This document shows, in pieces, positions 1 to 8,152 of a stretch of DNA of 12,866 nt. The translations under genes were made by a program, and so were the position numbers. The DNA comes from an uncultured Rhodopirellula sp. (GTDB lineage: Bacteria; Planctomycetota; Planctomycetia; Pirellulales; Pirellulaceae): assembly GCA_913061385.1 (NCBI GenBank), contig CAJXTM010000023.1:1-12866 (forward strand), in the 5' to 3' direction. The notes beneath the pieces were generated by a model. The model saw nothing but the letters and a program-made list of their open reading frames with translations. It did not search any database and had not been told where the DNA came from. Within the stretch, counting starts at the first letter, position 1. Each line of letters starts with the position of its first letter.

Positions 1-35
1 AACCAGTAGTCTGTGATTCGTATTTGTAAACATCG

Positions 36-65
36 ACCCCACCTGTATTCAGGTGGGGTTTTTTT
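36..65 (+). terminator. Rho-independent terminator of an upstream + strand gene outside the window
   Basis: A perfect 10-bp stem (36-45 with 50-59) closes a 4-base TATT loop and runs into seven T residues (59-65), the textbook form of an intrinsic terminator. The T tract is on the + strand, so it ends transcription entering from the left of the window. There is no matching A tract before the stem, so it is unlikely to terminate the convergent cytochrome gene, whose stop lies about 260 bp to the right. Confidence 0.9.
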
Positions 66-326
66 CGCGCGAATAGAAACAAACCCCCTGCCACAAACCC
101 AGAAGATTGGATCGATCTGCGGAACCTGGTTTTCGTTCCTTGGTTGATAATTGCGAAAAAGATACCGTGCTGGCAAACGCCCCCGATGAACATCACTCAA
201 AGCGTCGCGTCAACGCGATCTGACCCGGCATCGAATCGAGTAAACGGGTGCGATGGCGGGGCTCCGATTAGCAGCCCACAAACGCTACCAATCTTATTTT
301 GTGGTAAGTCGATCGAACCGCAGCTA
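66..326. other. Gene-free stretch between upstream terminator and heptaheme cytochrome gene
   Basis: No convincing gene is seen. One open frame starts at 144 on the + strand, but it runs into the antisense of the cytochrome gene, has no ribosome binding site and has no recognisable composition. This is the 3' flank shared by two convergent genes. No second terminator was found for the minus-strand cytochrome gene. Confidence 0.5.
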
Positions 327-1778
327 CTAGCGAAGATTTTTCAGAAACTCATCTGTCGCTTGCTGATCGACCCGAATGTGGTGATCTCGTAATGGCGGAA
401 AGATGTTACCGTCGCGCGTTTCAACCTGCAGGTTTTTTGTTGCACGCATCGGCATGTGACAATCAATGCAATTATCGGCTAGGCGTGATCCCAATTCATC
501 ATGCATGCCACAATTCTCTTGCTGGTGGCATTCAAGGCAACGCTTTGAGAACAGACCAACCTGACCCCGCTCATTTCGATGTGGATTATGACACTCAACA
601 CAGCCCATCTCTGACTTTTGAAAGCAAGTACTTAGAGCGAGACGTCCGACTTGATTTGCCGTATGAACACTGTTTGAGACATCTGCCTGATGTTCGATGG
701 GATCATAGTGATCCCCCAACTTATCACCGGGGCGAAATTGGAATACCTGTTCGCCCTTAGGCAGTTTGTTAGTCGTGTGGCACTGGCCGCAGACATCCAT
801 CTGAGCTTGACGAGATAGCTTACTCGGCACCTCCATGTATTTCGACTGCTTCGTATCTGGATGTGCGTGATGGTAATCAACGTGCTGTTTCCCAGGACCA
901 TGACACCGCTCACAAGAGATCCCGAGGATCATCGATTTTGGCGTGTAGTGATTAGCGGACTTTCGGTAATCCACATAAGTGACATGGCAATCCAGACATC
1001 CCGACCGTATCGGACGTGCAAAAACCGCATCCCCATCAATGAAACCAGGGCTGTTAATCCAAGTATCACTTTCAGTCAGATGAGTGCAGTTCATCTGAAA
1101 CAACTGGTCGCCATGCCAGTACAAATACGACTCTGCCATTTTCGATGACCCAACCACGATATTGAACGGCACTTCGAATCCCCAGTCAAAGAAGTTGACA
1201 CTCTGGAATAGCTCGTCCCCCCTTTTTTTCATCGTAAAGAAAACTTCTGGAGTACTGGTGTTCATCCGATTCCCCCCCTCTTCAAAAGAACCCGAAACTT
1301 CCTCCGGCAGGGCTAATCGACTGGTGCGATGATGCGCGGTGTGGATGAATGACTCATGTTTTTCTGCGTGGCACTCTCGGCAGGCATCGGCTCCCAAAAA
1401 CCCTGGGTTCGGATTGAGTGGTTCAGTGTCGGGAGGTGGTAGCGGCAAACTTCCTGGTTCGAATGGGATCTGAACCCCAGCAGTGCTATCTGGTTTGCCG
1501 ATGAACCAGAAATTCTCCTCCCGATCGATCGAAGACATGAGGTAATCTGGAAGTCGCTGACCGCGTCCCTGCTTGGCAAGCAAAGCTAGATCAGTTTTTG
1601 CCCGCCGATCGGCTTCCCGAGCTGCCGCTTTGCGTCTTGCCTCTTTCTGAAGCAAGTTCACCATCTCGTCGGGATTTTGGCCCTCTCCTACCGGAAACAG
1701 CAAGAACCAGCAGCCGGCCACGGCAACCAGTCCAATAAGGCCAAGGATGAGGTTACGCTGCATTGGTACAATTTTCAT
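327..1778 (-). CDS. Membrane-anchored or lipoprotein heptaheme cytochrome c (cytochrome c554-like)
   Basis: Multiheme c-type cytochrome, expected on the outer face of the cytoplasmic membrane as an electron carrier or redox enzyme. Numbered from ATG 1778 (483 aa), seven CXXCH heme sites begin near residues 133, 261, 289, 330, 393, 414 and 437 (CRECH, CLDCH, CERCH, CGQCH, CVECH, CLECH, CIDCH). Family-typical surroundings include CERCHGPGKQH and KSEMGCVECHNPH. The N-terminus has a hydrophobic segment at about 9-28. It contains VAGC, which could be a lipobox (C23), although the hydrophobic residues after it fit an uncleaved anchor better. A charged Ala/Arg/Lys-rich, probably coiled-coil stretch follows at about 37-70. 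The start is uncertain: ATG 1778, ATG 1763 and GTG 1808 are all in frame and none has a good Shine-Dalgarno site. It diverges from the octaheme gene at 1979 and shares its heme order, which suggests an ancient duplication. The electron donor and acceptor cannot be read from sequence. Confidence 0.9.
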   Translation of the reverse strand: MKIVPMQRNLILGLIGLVAVAGCWFLLFPVGEGQNPDEMVNLLQKEARRKAAAREADRRAKTDLALLAKQGRGQRLPDYLMSSIDREENFWFIGKPDSTAGVQIPFEPGSLPLPPPDTEPLNPNPGFLGADACRECHAEKHESFIHTAHHRTSRLALPEEVSGSFEEGGNRMNTSTPEVFFTMKKRGDELFQSVNFFDWGFEVPFNIVVGSSKMAESYLYWHGDQLFQMNCTHLTESDTWINSPGFIDGDAVFARPIRSGCLDCHVTYVDYRKSANHYTPKSMILGISCERCHGPGKQHVDYHHAHPDTKQSKYMEVPSKLSRQAQMDVCGQCHTTNKLPKGEQVFQFRPGDKLGDHYDPIEHQADVSNSVHTANQVGRLALSTCFQKSEMGCVECHNPHRNERGQVGLFSKRCLECHQQENCGMHDELGSRLADNCIDCHMPMRATKNLQVETRDGNIFPPLRDHHIRVDQQATDEFLKNLR

Positions 1779-1881
1779 GAAGAATTGACAGAGAGACAAT
1801 TTCGGCACTGCTCCAGCTTACCGTTGATTTGGGCTTCGCGGGACTGTTTTTTTCAGCATAGATGAACTGCATCAGGGGCGG

Positions 1882-1891
1882 GTTACGTAAC
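1882..1891. promoter_or_regulatory. Perfect 10-bp palindrome in the divergent cytochrome intergenic region
   Basis: GTTACGTAAC is its own reverse complement and lies between the divergent heptaheme (start 1778) and octaheme (start 1979) genes, about 90-105 bp from each start. A weaker CTAAC/GTTAG inverted pair lies at 1899-1903 and 1920-1924. The position suits an operator that controls both genes. A 10-bp palindrome in 200 bp is not rare enough by itself to prove function, and no regulator gene is seen in the window. Confidence 0.3.
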
Positions 1892-1978
1892 ACACTCCCT
1901 AACGGTTCTTTCAGCCTAGGTTAGAATGCGTCTGCACACCGCTGCCCACTACCACCTGTTTCCGCTGTAAGGAGCCCG

Positions 1979-4069
1979 ATGAACATAACGATCCTCATTC
2001 TGGCGGGCATTGCGGGGAGCATTGTTGGTTACTTGGTCTTTCGGCTTTCGCAGAACCGGGGATTTGCACTCATCATCCCGTTGCTGATTATCGCGGCAGT
2101 CGCCGTGCTGGTGCCTCCGCCCGAAAAGCAAAATGAGGCAACCGTTGCGTCGGGAAACTCGAACAGTGGGGCACCCGAGAACAAAGCGGAGCAAGTTAGC
2201 GGCGACCAAGGTGCCGCGGGGCAAGCAGAATCATCAAGAGCCGTTGGCAGTCATTCAGCGGTCGATGATGCCGTGACCAATCTCCTGACTTTAGCGAGTT
2301 TCGACCAGTCACGCCCAATTGAAATCCCAAACAACGGCTATTCAGGATCCGATTCCTGTTTGGAATGTCACCAAGATAACCACGCGACTTGGGCAAATTC
2401 ATACCACAGCACGATGACACAGTTGGCAACGCCTGATGTCGTCATGGGAAACTTGGAAAGCGTCCGATTGTCATTTGCTGGACAAGACTACGAGATCCAC
2501 CGCGAAGGCGATGTTTTCTACGCGGATCTACCGGATGAGAAATCGCCCGACGACAGGAGCAAACGCAAAGTCGTCCCACTCGTAATGACGACCGGCTCAC
2601 ACCACATGCAGGTTTATTGGTGGGCCACCGGCGACCAACGAACCACTGCCATCCTGCCGTTTGCTTGGGTCGCTGAAACGCAGGAATGGATCCCCCGAAA
2701 TGCATCTTTCCTGCAGCCGAACATGCCCGTCAGTCAGGAAATTGGTCGTTGGGGACAAACCTGCAGCATGTGCCATTCAACACACCGACGAGTCAGATCC
2801 ATCGATGAAAAGACGTGGGACACCCAAGTCACAGAATTCGGGATCTCGTGCGAGTCCTGCCATGGCCCCGGCCAAGCTCACATCGCCTACCACCGCAAAC
2901 TCTCAAACGAACCCCAGACTGGGTCCGTGGATGCCGAGACAGACCCGATTGCGAACCCCGAGTCGATGGACAAGGAGAAATCGGCAATGGTATGTGGTCA
3001 ATGTCATTCGGTGGTAGAAATCATGGCGGGTGACAAAGGGTACGCACACCTTAATGAACATGGGCATGATTTCCGGCCTGGCGCAGACCTGACGGAGACT
3101 CACAGAGTCGTGCGGCTCCATGACCACGACGAAGCCCGGGAGATCATGAATCCCGAAGATCCTGAAGCGGCAAGATTCAACACCACCTTTTACAAAGATG
3201 GCATGGTGCGGGTTGCGGGTCGGGAATACAACGGGCTCACAGATTCAGCTTGCTACAAGAAAGGTGAAATGACTTGTATTTCCTGCCATCAATTACATCA
3301 ATCTTCGCTCGATGATCGACCCGTGAAAGAATGGGCCAACGACCAACTCAAGACGGAGGCGTTGAACGACCAAGCCTGTTTGAATTGCCATTCCTCTGAT
3401 GAGTACAACGAAAACCACACACACCACAGCGTGGGATCCTCAGGCTCAAGTTGTTATAACTGCCACATGCCTCACACCACCTACGGGTTACTCAAGGCGA
3501 TAAGAAGTCACACAATCACAAGTCCAGATATTGGGAAAGACCTGGCAGCGGGCCGGCCAAATGCGTGCAACCTCTGTCACCTGGACCAGACCATGAAATG
3601 GTCGGCCGACAAGCTTCAGGAGTGGTATGACATCGCCCCCCCTGAACTGTCCAAAGATGAAAAGGAAGTCGCGGCCTCCCTGTTGTGGATTCTCAAAGGT
3701 GACGCGTCCCAGCGAGCCTTGGTTGCATGGAGCATGGGTTGGCCTGTTGCACAGGCGATCTCCGGGACCAATTGGCAAATGCCCTTCGTGGCTCAACTGC
3801 TCGACGATCCCTACCTGGCGATCAGGTACATTGCACGAAGGTCACTCCGTAGCTTGGAGGGACTCGCCGATCTGACAGTGAACATGTACGGTCCGCTGGA
3901 ACCGCGTCAACGAGCCATCGCTGCGATTGCACAGTACTGGTATGAGAATCAGGAAAGTGGTGTTGAAAAACGACAAGAGTTGCTGTTTCTCAATGGCGAA
4001 CTCGACTACGAACGTGTACAGCGGCTGATCCGCGAGTGTGACAAGTCACCTGTCTTCCTTGACGAATGA
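1979..4069 (+). CDS. Membrane-anchored octaheme cytochrome c with C-terminal helical (HEAT-like) tail
   Basis: A 696-residue multiheme cytochrome c, probably attached to the cytoplasmic membrane with its heme domain outside. Two hydrophobic segments lie at about 3-22 and 28-46, followed by a low-complexity Ser/Gly/Ala/Glu linker to about 95. Eight CXXCH sites begin at residues 127, 262, 291, 339, 433, 467, 492 and 530 (CLECH, CSMCH, CESCH, CGQCH, CISCH, CLNCH, CYNCH, CNLCH). CESCHGPGQAH, ACYKKGEMTCISCHQLH and CYNCHMPH match patterns of the cytochrome c554-like superfamily. Residues 560-690 contain no hemes and look like a HEAT-type helical tail (for example DDPYLAIRYIARRSLRSL). ATG 1979 is preceded by AAGGAG four bases upstream, which supports this start. 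It diverges from the heptaheme gene and converges with the CRTAC1-type gene 30 bp downstream. Catalytic activity versus plain electron transfer cannot be decided. Confidence 0.92.
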   Translation: MNITILILAGIAGSIVGYLVFRLSQNRGFALIIPLLIIAAVAVLVPPPEKQNEATVASGNSNSGAPENKAEQVSGDQGAAGQAESSRAVGSHSAVDDAVTNLLTLASFDQSRPIEIPNNGYSGSDSCLECHQDNHATWANSYHSTMTQLATPDVVMGNLESVRLSFAGQDYEIHREGDVFYADLPDEKSPDDRSKRKVVPLVMTTGSHHMQVYWWATGDQRTTAILPFAWVAETQEWIPRNASFLQPNMPVSQEIGRWGQTCSMCHSTHRRVRSIDEKTWDTQVTEFGISCESCHGPGQAHIAYHRKLSNEPQTGSVDAETDPIANPESMDKEKSAMVCGQCHSVVEIMAGDKGYAHLNEHGHDFRPGADLTETHRVVRLHDHDEAREIMNPEDPEAARFNTTFYKDGMVRVAGREYNGLTDSACYKKGEMTCISCHQLHQSSLDDRPVKEWANDQLKTEALNDQACLNCHSSDEYNENHTHHSVGSSGSSCYNCHMPHTTYGLLKAIRSHTITSPDIGKDLAAGRPNACNLCHLDQTMKWSADKLQEWYDIAPPELSKDEKEVAASLLWILKGDASQRALVAWSMGWPVAQAISGTNWQMPFVAQLLDDPYLAIRYIARRSLRSLEGLADLTVNMYGPLEPRQRAIAAIAQYWYENQESGVEKRQELLFLNGELDYERVQRLIRECDKSPVFLDE

Positions 4070-4081
4070 TCTGCTCGCAGA

Positions 4082-4096
4082 AGCGTAAAAGACGCT
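4082..4096. terminator. Weak hairpin between convergent octaheme and CRTAC1-type genes
   Basis: The 30-bp gap between the two stop codons contains AGCGT-AAAAG-ACGCT, a 5-bp perfect stem with a 5-base loop. It could serve as a short bidirectional terminator, but it lacks a T tract on either strand, so the call is tentative. Confidence 0.25.
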
Positions 4097-4099
4097 GCA

Positions 4100-7000
4100 T
4101 TAACGCTCGGTAATCGTCTGCTGACCTTCCACCAGGAGGTAGCGTTGATTGATTGCGACGCTCTCGAAAACTTGTGGCTCCGATGCGGGCCAATGCACCG
4201 TCAGTTTATCAATCGCGGTCTGACTCCCTAGGCCAAGATGGATCAACGGTTCATTCGTGCACATGTAACCATCGCCTGCGATTTGCCAACCCACCCAGCG
4301 TTGGCCGCCAGTTTCGACTTCGATTCTGGCACCAATTGCATCGCGTTCCGAAACCGCGCCAACCAATTCAATCTGCAACCAGTTCCCGGAATCACTTTCG
4401 TTTTGCAGTAACGACAATGGCTGATCGAGATGATTGGCAAGCAAGTCCATTTTCCCATCCCGATTCCAGTCCAACTTTGCGAGCGTTCTACCCAATTGGG
4501 GTCGCTGCCAATAGTCAGACAAAGTATCGGAGGGTTGCATCGAAAATCCAGCCCGACCACCCCGGAGCAGCTGAGGCTGCATTCGAAAGGGGATGTCTGC
4601 ATAGCTCGCATCATAGATATGCCCGTTGAGAACAACGATGTCTGCCCAACCATCGTTGTCATAGTCCGCAGCTTGCGTTCCAAAACCGAGCATGTTTTTT
4701 GATTTCTCGACCAAACCAAACCGCAAGGCTTCATCCGTAAAAAAGCCCGCTTCGTTTTGCAGAAACAGATTCATCGGTTCGTTGTGAAAATTTGTCACAG
4801 CCAAATCAATGCACCCATTACGATCAAAATCGCTGGCCGCAATTCCCATGCAAGCCTGGGTGATCCCAGAGACACCAATGCTACACCCTGAGACTCCAGC
4901 AGATTCCAACAACTTCCAGCCCGCTCCACCAGAGGACTCCACTGGAAAACTCTTCCAAAAGTGATTGAGGTCACCATCGTTGGAAACAAAGATTTCATTT
5001 CCTACGAACCGACCAAATGTGGTCACGATCAAGCCAAAACCATAATTCGGGCTAGCCTCCATGCTACCGCTGCCAGCCTTTGCGACAGCGAATTTCCCAT
5101 TTCCACGATTTTCAAAGATGCGATCTGAAGCAGCTCGAAAACGTTGCGGCGTGCAGTCCAACCGTTTGCCTTGACACTTCCGTTCAAAAATCAGGGGATC
5201 ATTCAAGTAGTTCACCTCAATCACATCTGGCAAATGATCACCGTTCATATCGGCTAAACCAATACTGGAAGTCCAACGTCCATCAGGTGACAGAATTACT
5301 GTCTTGTCTTCACGAAAAGTACCATCACCCTGATTTACATAGACTGAATTCTGACCAATGTTTGCAACGATCAGATCGGGGAAGCCATCCTGATTGATGT
5401 CGCCTGCACAAACACCCTGTCCGTAACGTCGATCCGCTACGTCAGCGACTTGCTCAACGGACTGAAACTCTGCATCAGGCAATTGCCTGAAAAACTGATT
5501 GGGTTCAGAGCTACCGGCGACCTGAGGACTCCCACCTGTTTGCACTACATACAAGTCACAGCGACCATCAAGATCGTAGTCCAGTACCGCAAGTCCACCA
5601 CCGTTCGCTTGGTACAGATAAAAATCAACCTCATCGGTGGGATACTCACTGATGAACTCAACATCAATCCCAAGCTTGGGAGCAATGTCGCGAAACGCAA
5701 CTTGACGCTGAGGCTGATTTCCGGAAAGTGTTGACGATGCTACCGGCCCCATTCCCTCCAACGTGGGTAACGGATTCTTCGCAAGATCGATACCCACAAG
5801 GTGCTTAACACGTGATTGAAGCACCCCATCACTGGTTACATTTTTTTCCCACAAAGCAATCTGGTCGAGACGCTCTTTGAGTTGTGGACTTGAGCGGGGA
5901 TCGGATCCTCGCATCTGAAAGGCATATTGATACCACCCCAATGATTCCCATGGTCGAACCATATTCTGTAGCTGCTCGCCAATCCACATGACTTGAGTTT
6001 CATCAGCCACCGCAGCGATCCGAAACAACTGATCTAAAACGGCGAGATTCTTGCGTACCGTTACAGCACGATCACCATCACCGGTTCTTTCCAACGCGGC
6101 GGCTAAGGATCGCAAAGAAGTTCGATCAGTCGAATCGAGCTTTACCGCTTGTGCAAAAGCTCGAATCGCTTCCTTGTCCCGACCTGACCGAACCAGTCGG
6201 ATTCCAATCGCAGCCCAATACTCCGGATAATTTTCCGTCCCAGGCACCACAGCTTTTAGCCACTTCTCAAAGGCAACGTCATTAGCAGTCTCAGCAAGCA
6301 AACGCCCCCGAAATGCATCCAAAGCCGGATTCGAAATCTTGGTCGCCAGACGATTCACTTTCTCAAGTGCCGACTTAGCATCTGAATCGGCAACAAACAG
6401 ATATCGGGCCTTTCCCAATTCCAATAGGGTATCGGTCGGATCTCCCACCACCTCGTCCAATGCCACCAACATGAACGGACTGTTAAGCTCAATAAGACTC
6501 AACAGTTCGCGGGGTTGTGCAGCATTGAGTCGAATGAGATTTAAGATGAATTGACGAGACTCAAATCGACGCCCCTCGGCGTTTAGCAATTGAGCCATCG
6601 TACGATGAGCCCGAGGATCACTCGGTGCAACACGAATGGCTTCTCGCAAATTTTTCTCGGCCGCCTCCAGATCACTTGCTCGCAAGTGCCAATCAAAAGC
6701 GGTCAGCCAATCGCCTATCCCCTGATCACCATTCAGTTTCCCAAGCTCGCTCGCAATGCCGGCCGCGTCGGCAAAATCTCCACGGGACGCATGCACCGCT
6801 GCAATGGTCTGTAACGCATCCCTGTCTGTCGGTGACCCCAGCAATGTCCGCTGAGCCAAATCAAAAGCCTGATCAGACCTGCCCTGCTGCAAAAGCATCC
6901 AAGCCTGTTGTCCTGATGAGATTTCAGGAGCACCCCCCTGAACTGCTTTATCTCCACCCTCGATGCCCTGCCGATCCCCTGCCGGTTTCGTTGGAATAAT

Positions 7001-7138
7001 CTGCGGATCCTTCGTAGTATCGCACCCCACCAACGACAGGCTCCCGAGCGATAGCAACAGCAGCCAGCAGTAACATGCCCCTCTCCCAAACACACCACCT
7101 TTCCGATGGCTGGGTGAGAGTGTTGTGCTGGAATTCAT
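4100..7138 (-). CDS. CRTAC1-type lipoprotein: TPR-like region, FG-GAP/VCBS repeats and ASPIC/UnbV domain
   Basis: A very large exported lipoprotein, 1012 aa from ATG 7138. The N-terminus has a hydrophobic core and lipobox LVGC at 36-39, predicting lipidation at C39 and attachment to a membrane. Residues about 75-365 are TPR-like helical repeats. Residues about 480-905 form an FG-GAP/VCBS array with DxDxDG-type calcium loops near 520 (DYDLDGRCDL), 580 (DINQDGFPDL), 630, 770, 825 (DYDNDGWADI) and 890 (DWNRDGKMDL). Residues about 934-1001 form an ASPIC/UnbV domain (DAIGARIEVETGGQRW, LHLGLG-like IHLGLGSQ). The start is chosen over an upstream in-frame start at 7261 because ATG 7138 begins the signal peptide and has AAGG six bases upstream. 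Such proteins are thought to bind calcium and to mediate surface protein or carbohydrate interactions; no enzymatic role is established. It is convergent with the octaheme gene, an association that hints at a common envelope process. Confidence 0.92.
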   Translation of the reverse strand: MNSSTTLSPSHRKGGVFGRGACYCWLLLLSLGSLSLVGCDTTKDPQIIPTKPAGDRQGIEGGDKAVQGGAPEISSGQQAWMLLQQGRSDQAFDLAQRTLLGSPTDRDALQTIAAVHASRGDFADAAGIASELGKLNGDQGIGDWLTAFDWHLRASDLEAAEKNLREAIRVAPSDPRAHRTMAQLLNAEGRRFESRQFILNLIRLNAAQPRELLSLIELNSPFMLVALDEVVGDPTDTLLELGKARYLFVADSDAKSALEKVNRLATKISNPALDAFRGRLLAETANDVAFEKWLKAVVPGTENYPEYWAAIGIRLVRSGRDKEAIRAFAQAVKLDSTDRTSLRSLAAALERTGDGDRAVTVRKNLAVLDQLFRIAAVADETQVMWIGEQLQNMVRPWESLGWYQYAFQMRGSDPRSSPQLKERLDQIALWEKNVTSDGVLQSRVKHLVGIDLAKNPLPTLEGMGPVASSTLSGNQPQRQVAFRDIAPKLGIDVEFISEYPTDEVDFYLYQANGGGLAVLDYDLDGRCDLYVVQTGGSPQVAGSSEPNQFFRQLPDAEFQSVEQVADVADRRYGQGVCAGDINQDGFPDLIVANIGQNSVYVNQGDGTFREDKTVILSPDGRWTSSIGLADMNGDHLPDVIEVNYLNDPLIFERKCQGKRLDCTPQRFRAASDRIFENRGNGKFAVAKAGSGSMEASPNYGFGLIVTTFGRFVGNEIFVSNDGDLNHFWKSFPVESSGGAGWKLLESAGVSGCSIGVSGITQACMGIAASDFDRNGCIDLAVTNFHNEPMNLFLQNEAGFFTDEALRFGLVEKSKNMLGFGTQAADYDNDGWADIVVLNGHIYDASYADIPFRMQPQLLRGGRAGFSMQPSDTLSDYWQRPQLGRTLAKLDWNRDGKMDLLANHLDQPLSLLQNESDSGNWLQIELVGAVSERDAIGARIEVETGGQRWVGWQIAGDGYMCTNEPLIHLGLGSQTAIDKLTVHWPASEPQVFESVAINQRYLLVEGQQTITER

Positions 7139-7347
7139 AGTGAACCTTAATTGTATGGTAAGCCTGTTCAGTCGCACCGTTGCCAACGCAAAATCGTGAG
7201 TTACGACACGCGAACGGACATCGTTTCCAATCAGCGGACCGCACGTGCAAGCGAACGCCACCCAAGAGCAACCGCTACTTTACGCCCTGAAACGCAACAC
7301 GCCTCACGGGCTTATGTCGGGGCCCCCTCCAAATGGAAACGATTGCC

Positions 7348-7383
7348 GGACTCAGTCGCACTTCTCAGGGGACTCAGTCGCAC
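7348..7383. repeat. 14-bp direct repeat, two copies 22 bp apart
   Basis: GGACTCAGTCGCAC occurs exactly at 7348-7361 and again at 7370-7383. It lies just left of the 27-bp tandem repeat, making a repeat-rich block from 7348 to 7478. Confidence 0.8.
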
Positions 7384-7416
7384 AATCAAGGTGCATTCTA
7401 ACATTCTGGCACAAAC

Positions 7417-7478
7417 TGCGGCGATACTATCCAGAACGCCTTCTGCGGCGATACTATGCAGAACACCTTCTGCGGCGA
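7417..7478. repeat. 27-bp tandem repeat, 2.3 copies
   Basis: Unit 1 spans 7417-7443 and unit 2 spans 7444-7470. They differ at two positions (C/G at unit base 15 and G/A at unit base 22). A third unit begins at 7471 and is recognisable for eight bases (TGCGGCGA). The period is a multiple of three, so flanking open frames stay open, which explains the spurious repetitive translations there. Confidence 0.85.
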
Positions 7479-7758
7479 AGCGAAGACTGAGAGAAAGCCA
7501 ATGATGAACCGCAACAGCTTCGGTTACTGCCAGCAAAGATCCTGTTGGGATCTGAACCTAGCCGATTCTTTTAGCACCCAGGTAAGACAGCGACCATGAA
7601 TGCCGCCAGTCTTCAATCGTGCCAAGATGATCGTTTTTTCTGAGGGGAATGTGGAATCTCATCGGATCCAAACAATCGTCACGCCCATGCGGTGCTGCTC
7701 TTAGCGAAGCCCCGCTGCAATTCGCTTGAGTGTGTTAAAGCCGGATGCCCAAAACTTG

Positions 7759-8031
7759 CTAATTTCTCAGCATGACGGGGAGCAAACCAGTGGTAACCAG
7801 ATCACGAGGTGTTGGGATGGCAGTCCCTCGATAGTGTCTTCGCCGAATCGTGTTACCATAAAAATGGAAGGGACGGTAAGGTCTTCTGACAATTGGTGTT
7901 TTCTCCAACTGCTGGCGGTAATCCCCGGTTGCGACGATCACGGGTGACCAACCTGGTTCAGCTGCTTTCACACCTGAAAAAGTCATACAGGTCGTAAGCA
8001 AGGCACATCCGATTAAAAGCAGATTCTTCAT
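7759..8031 (-). CDS. Small secreted Arg/Tyr/Pro-rich hypothetical protein
   Basis: A 90-residue product with a clear Sec signal peptide: a Lys near the N-terminus, a hydrophobic core at about 4-18, and a likely cleavage after VKA near residue 23. The mature part of about 67 residues is rich in Arg, Tyr and Pro (for example RRPYRPFHFYG and IRRRHYRG) and has no recognised domain or cysteine pair. ATG 8031 is chosen over an upstream in-frame start at 8154 because it begins the signal peptide and AAAGGAAA lies about 10-17 bases upstream; the upstream start would also overlap the divergent gene. It diverges from the membrane-anchored gene at 8153 across 121 bp. The function is unknown. Confidence 0.65.
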   Translation of the reverse strand: MKNLLLIGCALLTTCMTFSGVKAAEPGWSPVIVATGDYRQQLEKTPIVRRPYRPFHFYGNTIRRRHYRGTAIPTPRDLVTTGLLPVMLRN

Positions 8032-8152
8032 GATGTCGATATTTCCTTTCTGCAAGTCACTGATATAAAACAAACTGGTTCTGCGAGGGCGAGCAAAATT
8101 GCAATCCACGCTGATTGGCCTGACAACAGCCCCACTGTCGAAAGCAGCGTCC

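Larger units (their letters stand above)
7139..7758. other. 620-bp gene-free stretch with short repeats
   Basis: This lies between the start of the CRTAC1-type gene and the stop of the small secreted protein gene. Open frames here (for example 7151-7504 +) have Arg/Ser-rich, repeat-driven translations, lack ribosome binding sites and are not credible genes. It contains two copies of a 14-bp direct repeat and a 27-bp tandem repeat (both listed separately), GGGGCCCC at 7319-7326, and a 6-bp hairpin AGATCC/GGATCT at 7537-7553. It must hold the promoter of the CRTAC1-type gene near its left end, but no convincing -35/-10 pair was identified. The repeats may belong to a dispersed intergenic element. 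Confidence 0.5.

Noticed and set aside
501..512. CGMH in the heptaheme protein as an eighth, degenerate heme site
   Set aside because: It lacks the first cysteine of CXXCH, and by alignment with the octaheme protein its histidine falls where the His-rich NHTHHS segment lies, so it is more likely an axial heme ligand.
4153..4629. 158-codon + strand open frame
   Set aside because: It lies wholly antisense to the ASPIC/VCBS part of the CRTAC1-type gene and has no family features.
7151..7504. 117-codon + strand open frame in the gap upstream of the CRTAC1-type gene
   Set aside because: Its translation is driven by the 14-bp and 27-bp repeats, it has no ribosome binding site and no recognisable domain.
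7537..7560. GGTTCAGATCCCAAC on the minus strand resembling a tRNA T-arm
   Set aside because: The flanking bases do not form the 5-bp T stem, and no acceptor or anticodon arm can be built around it.
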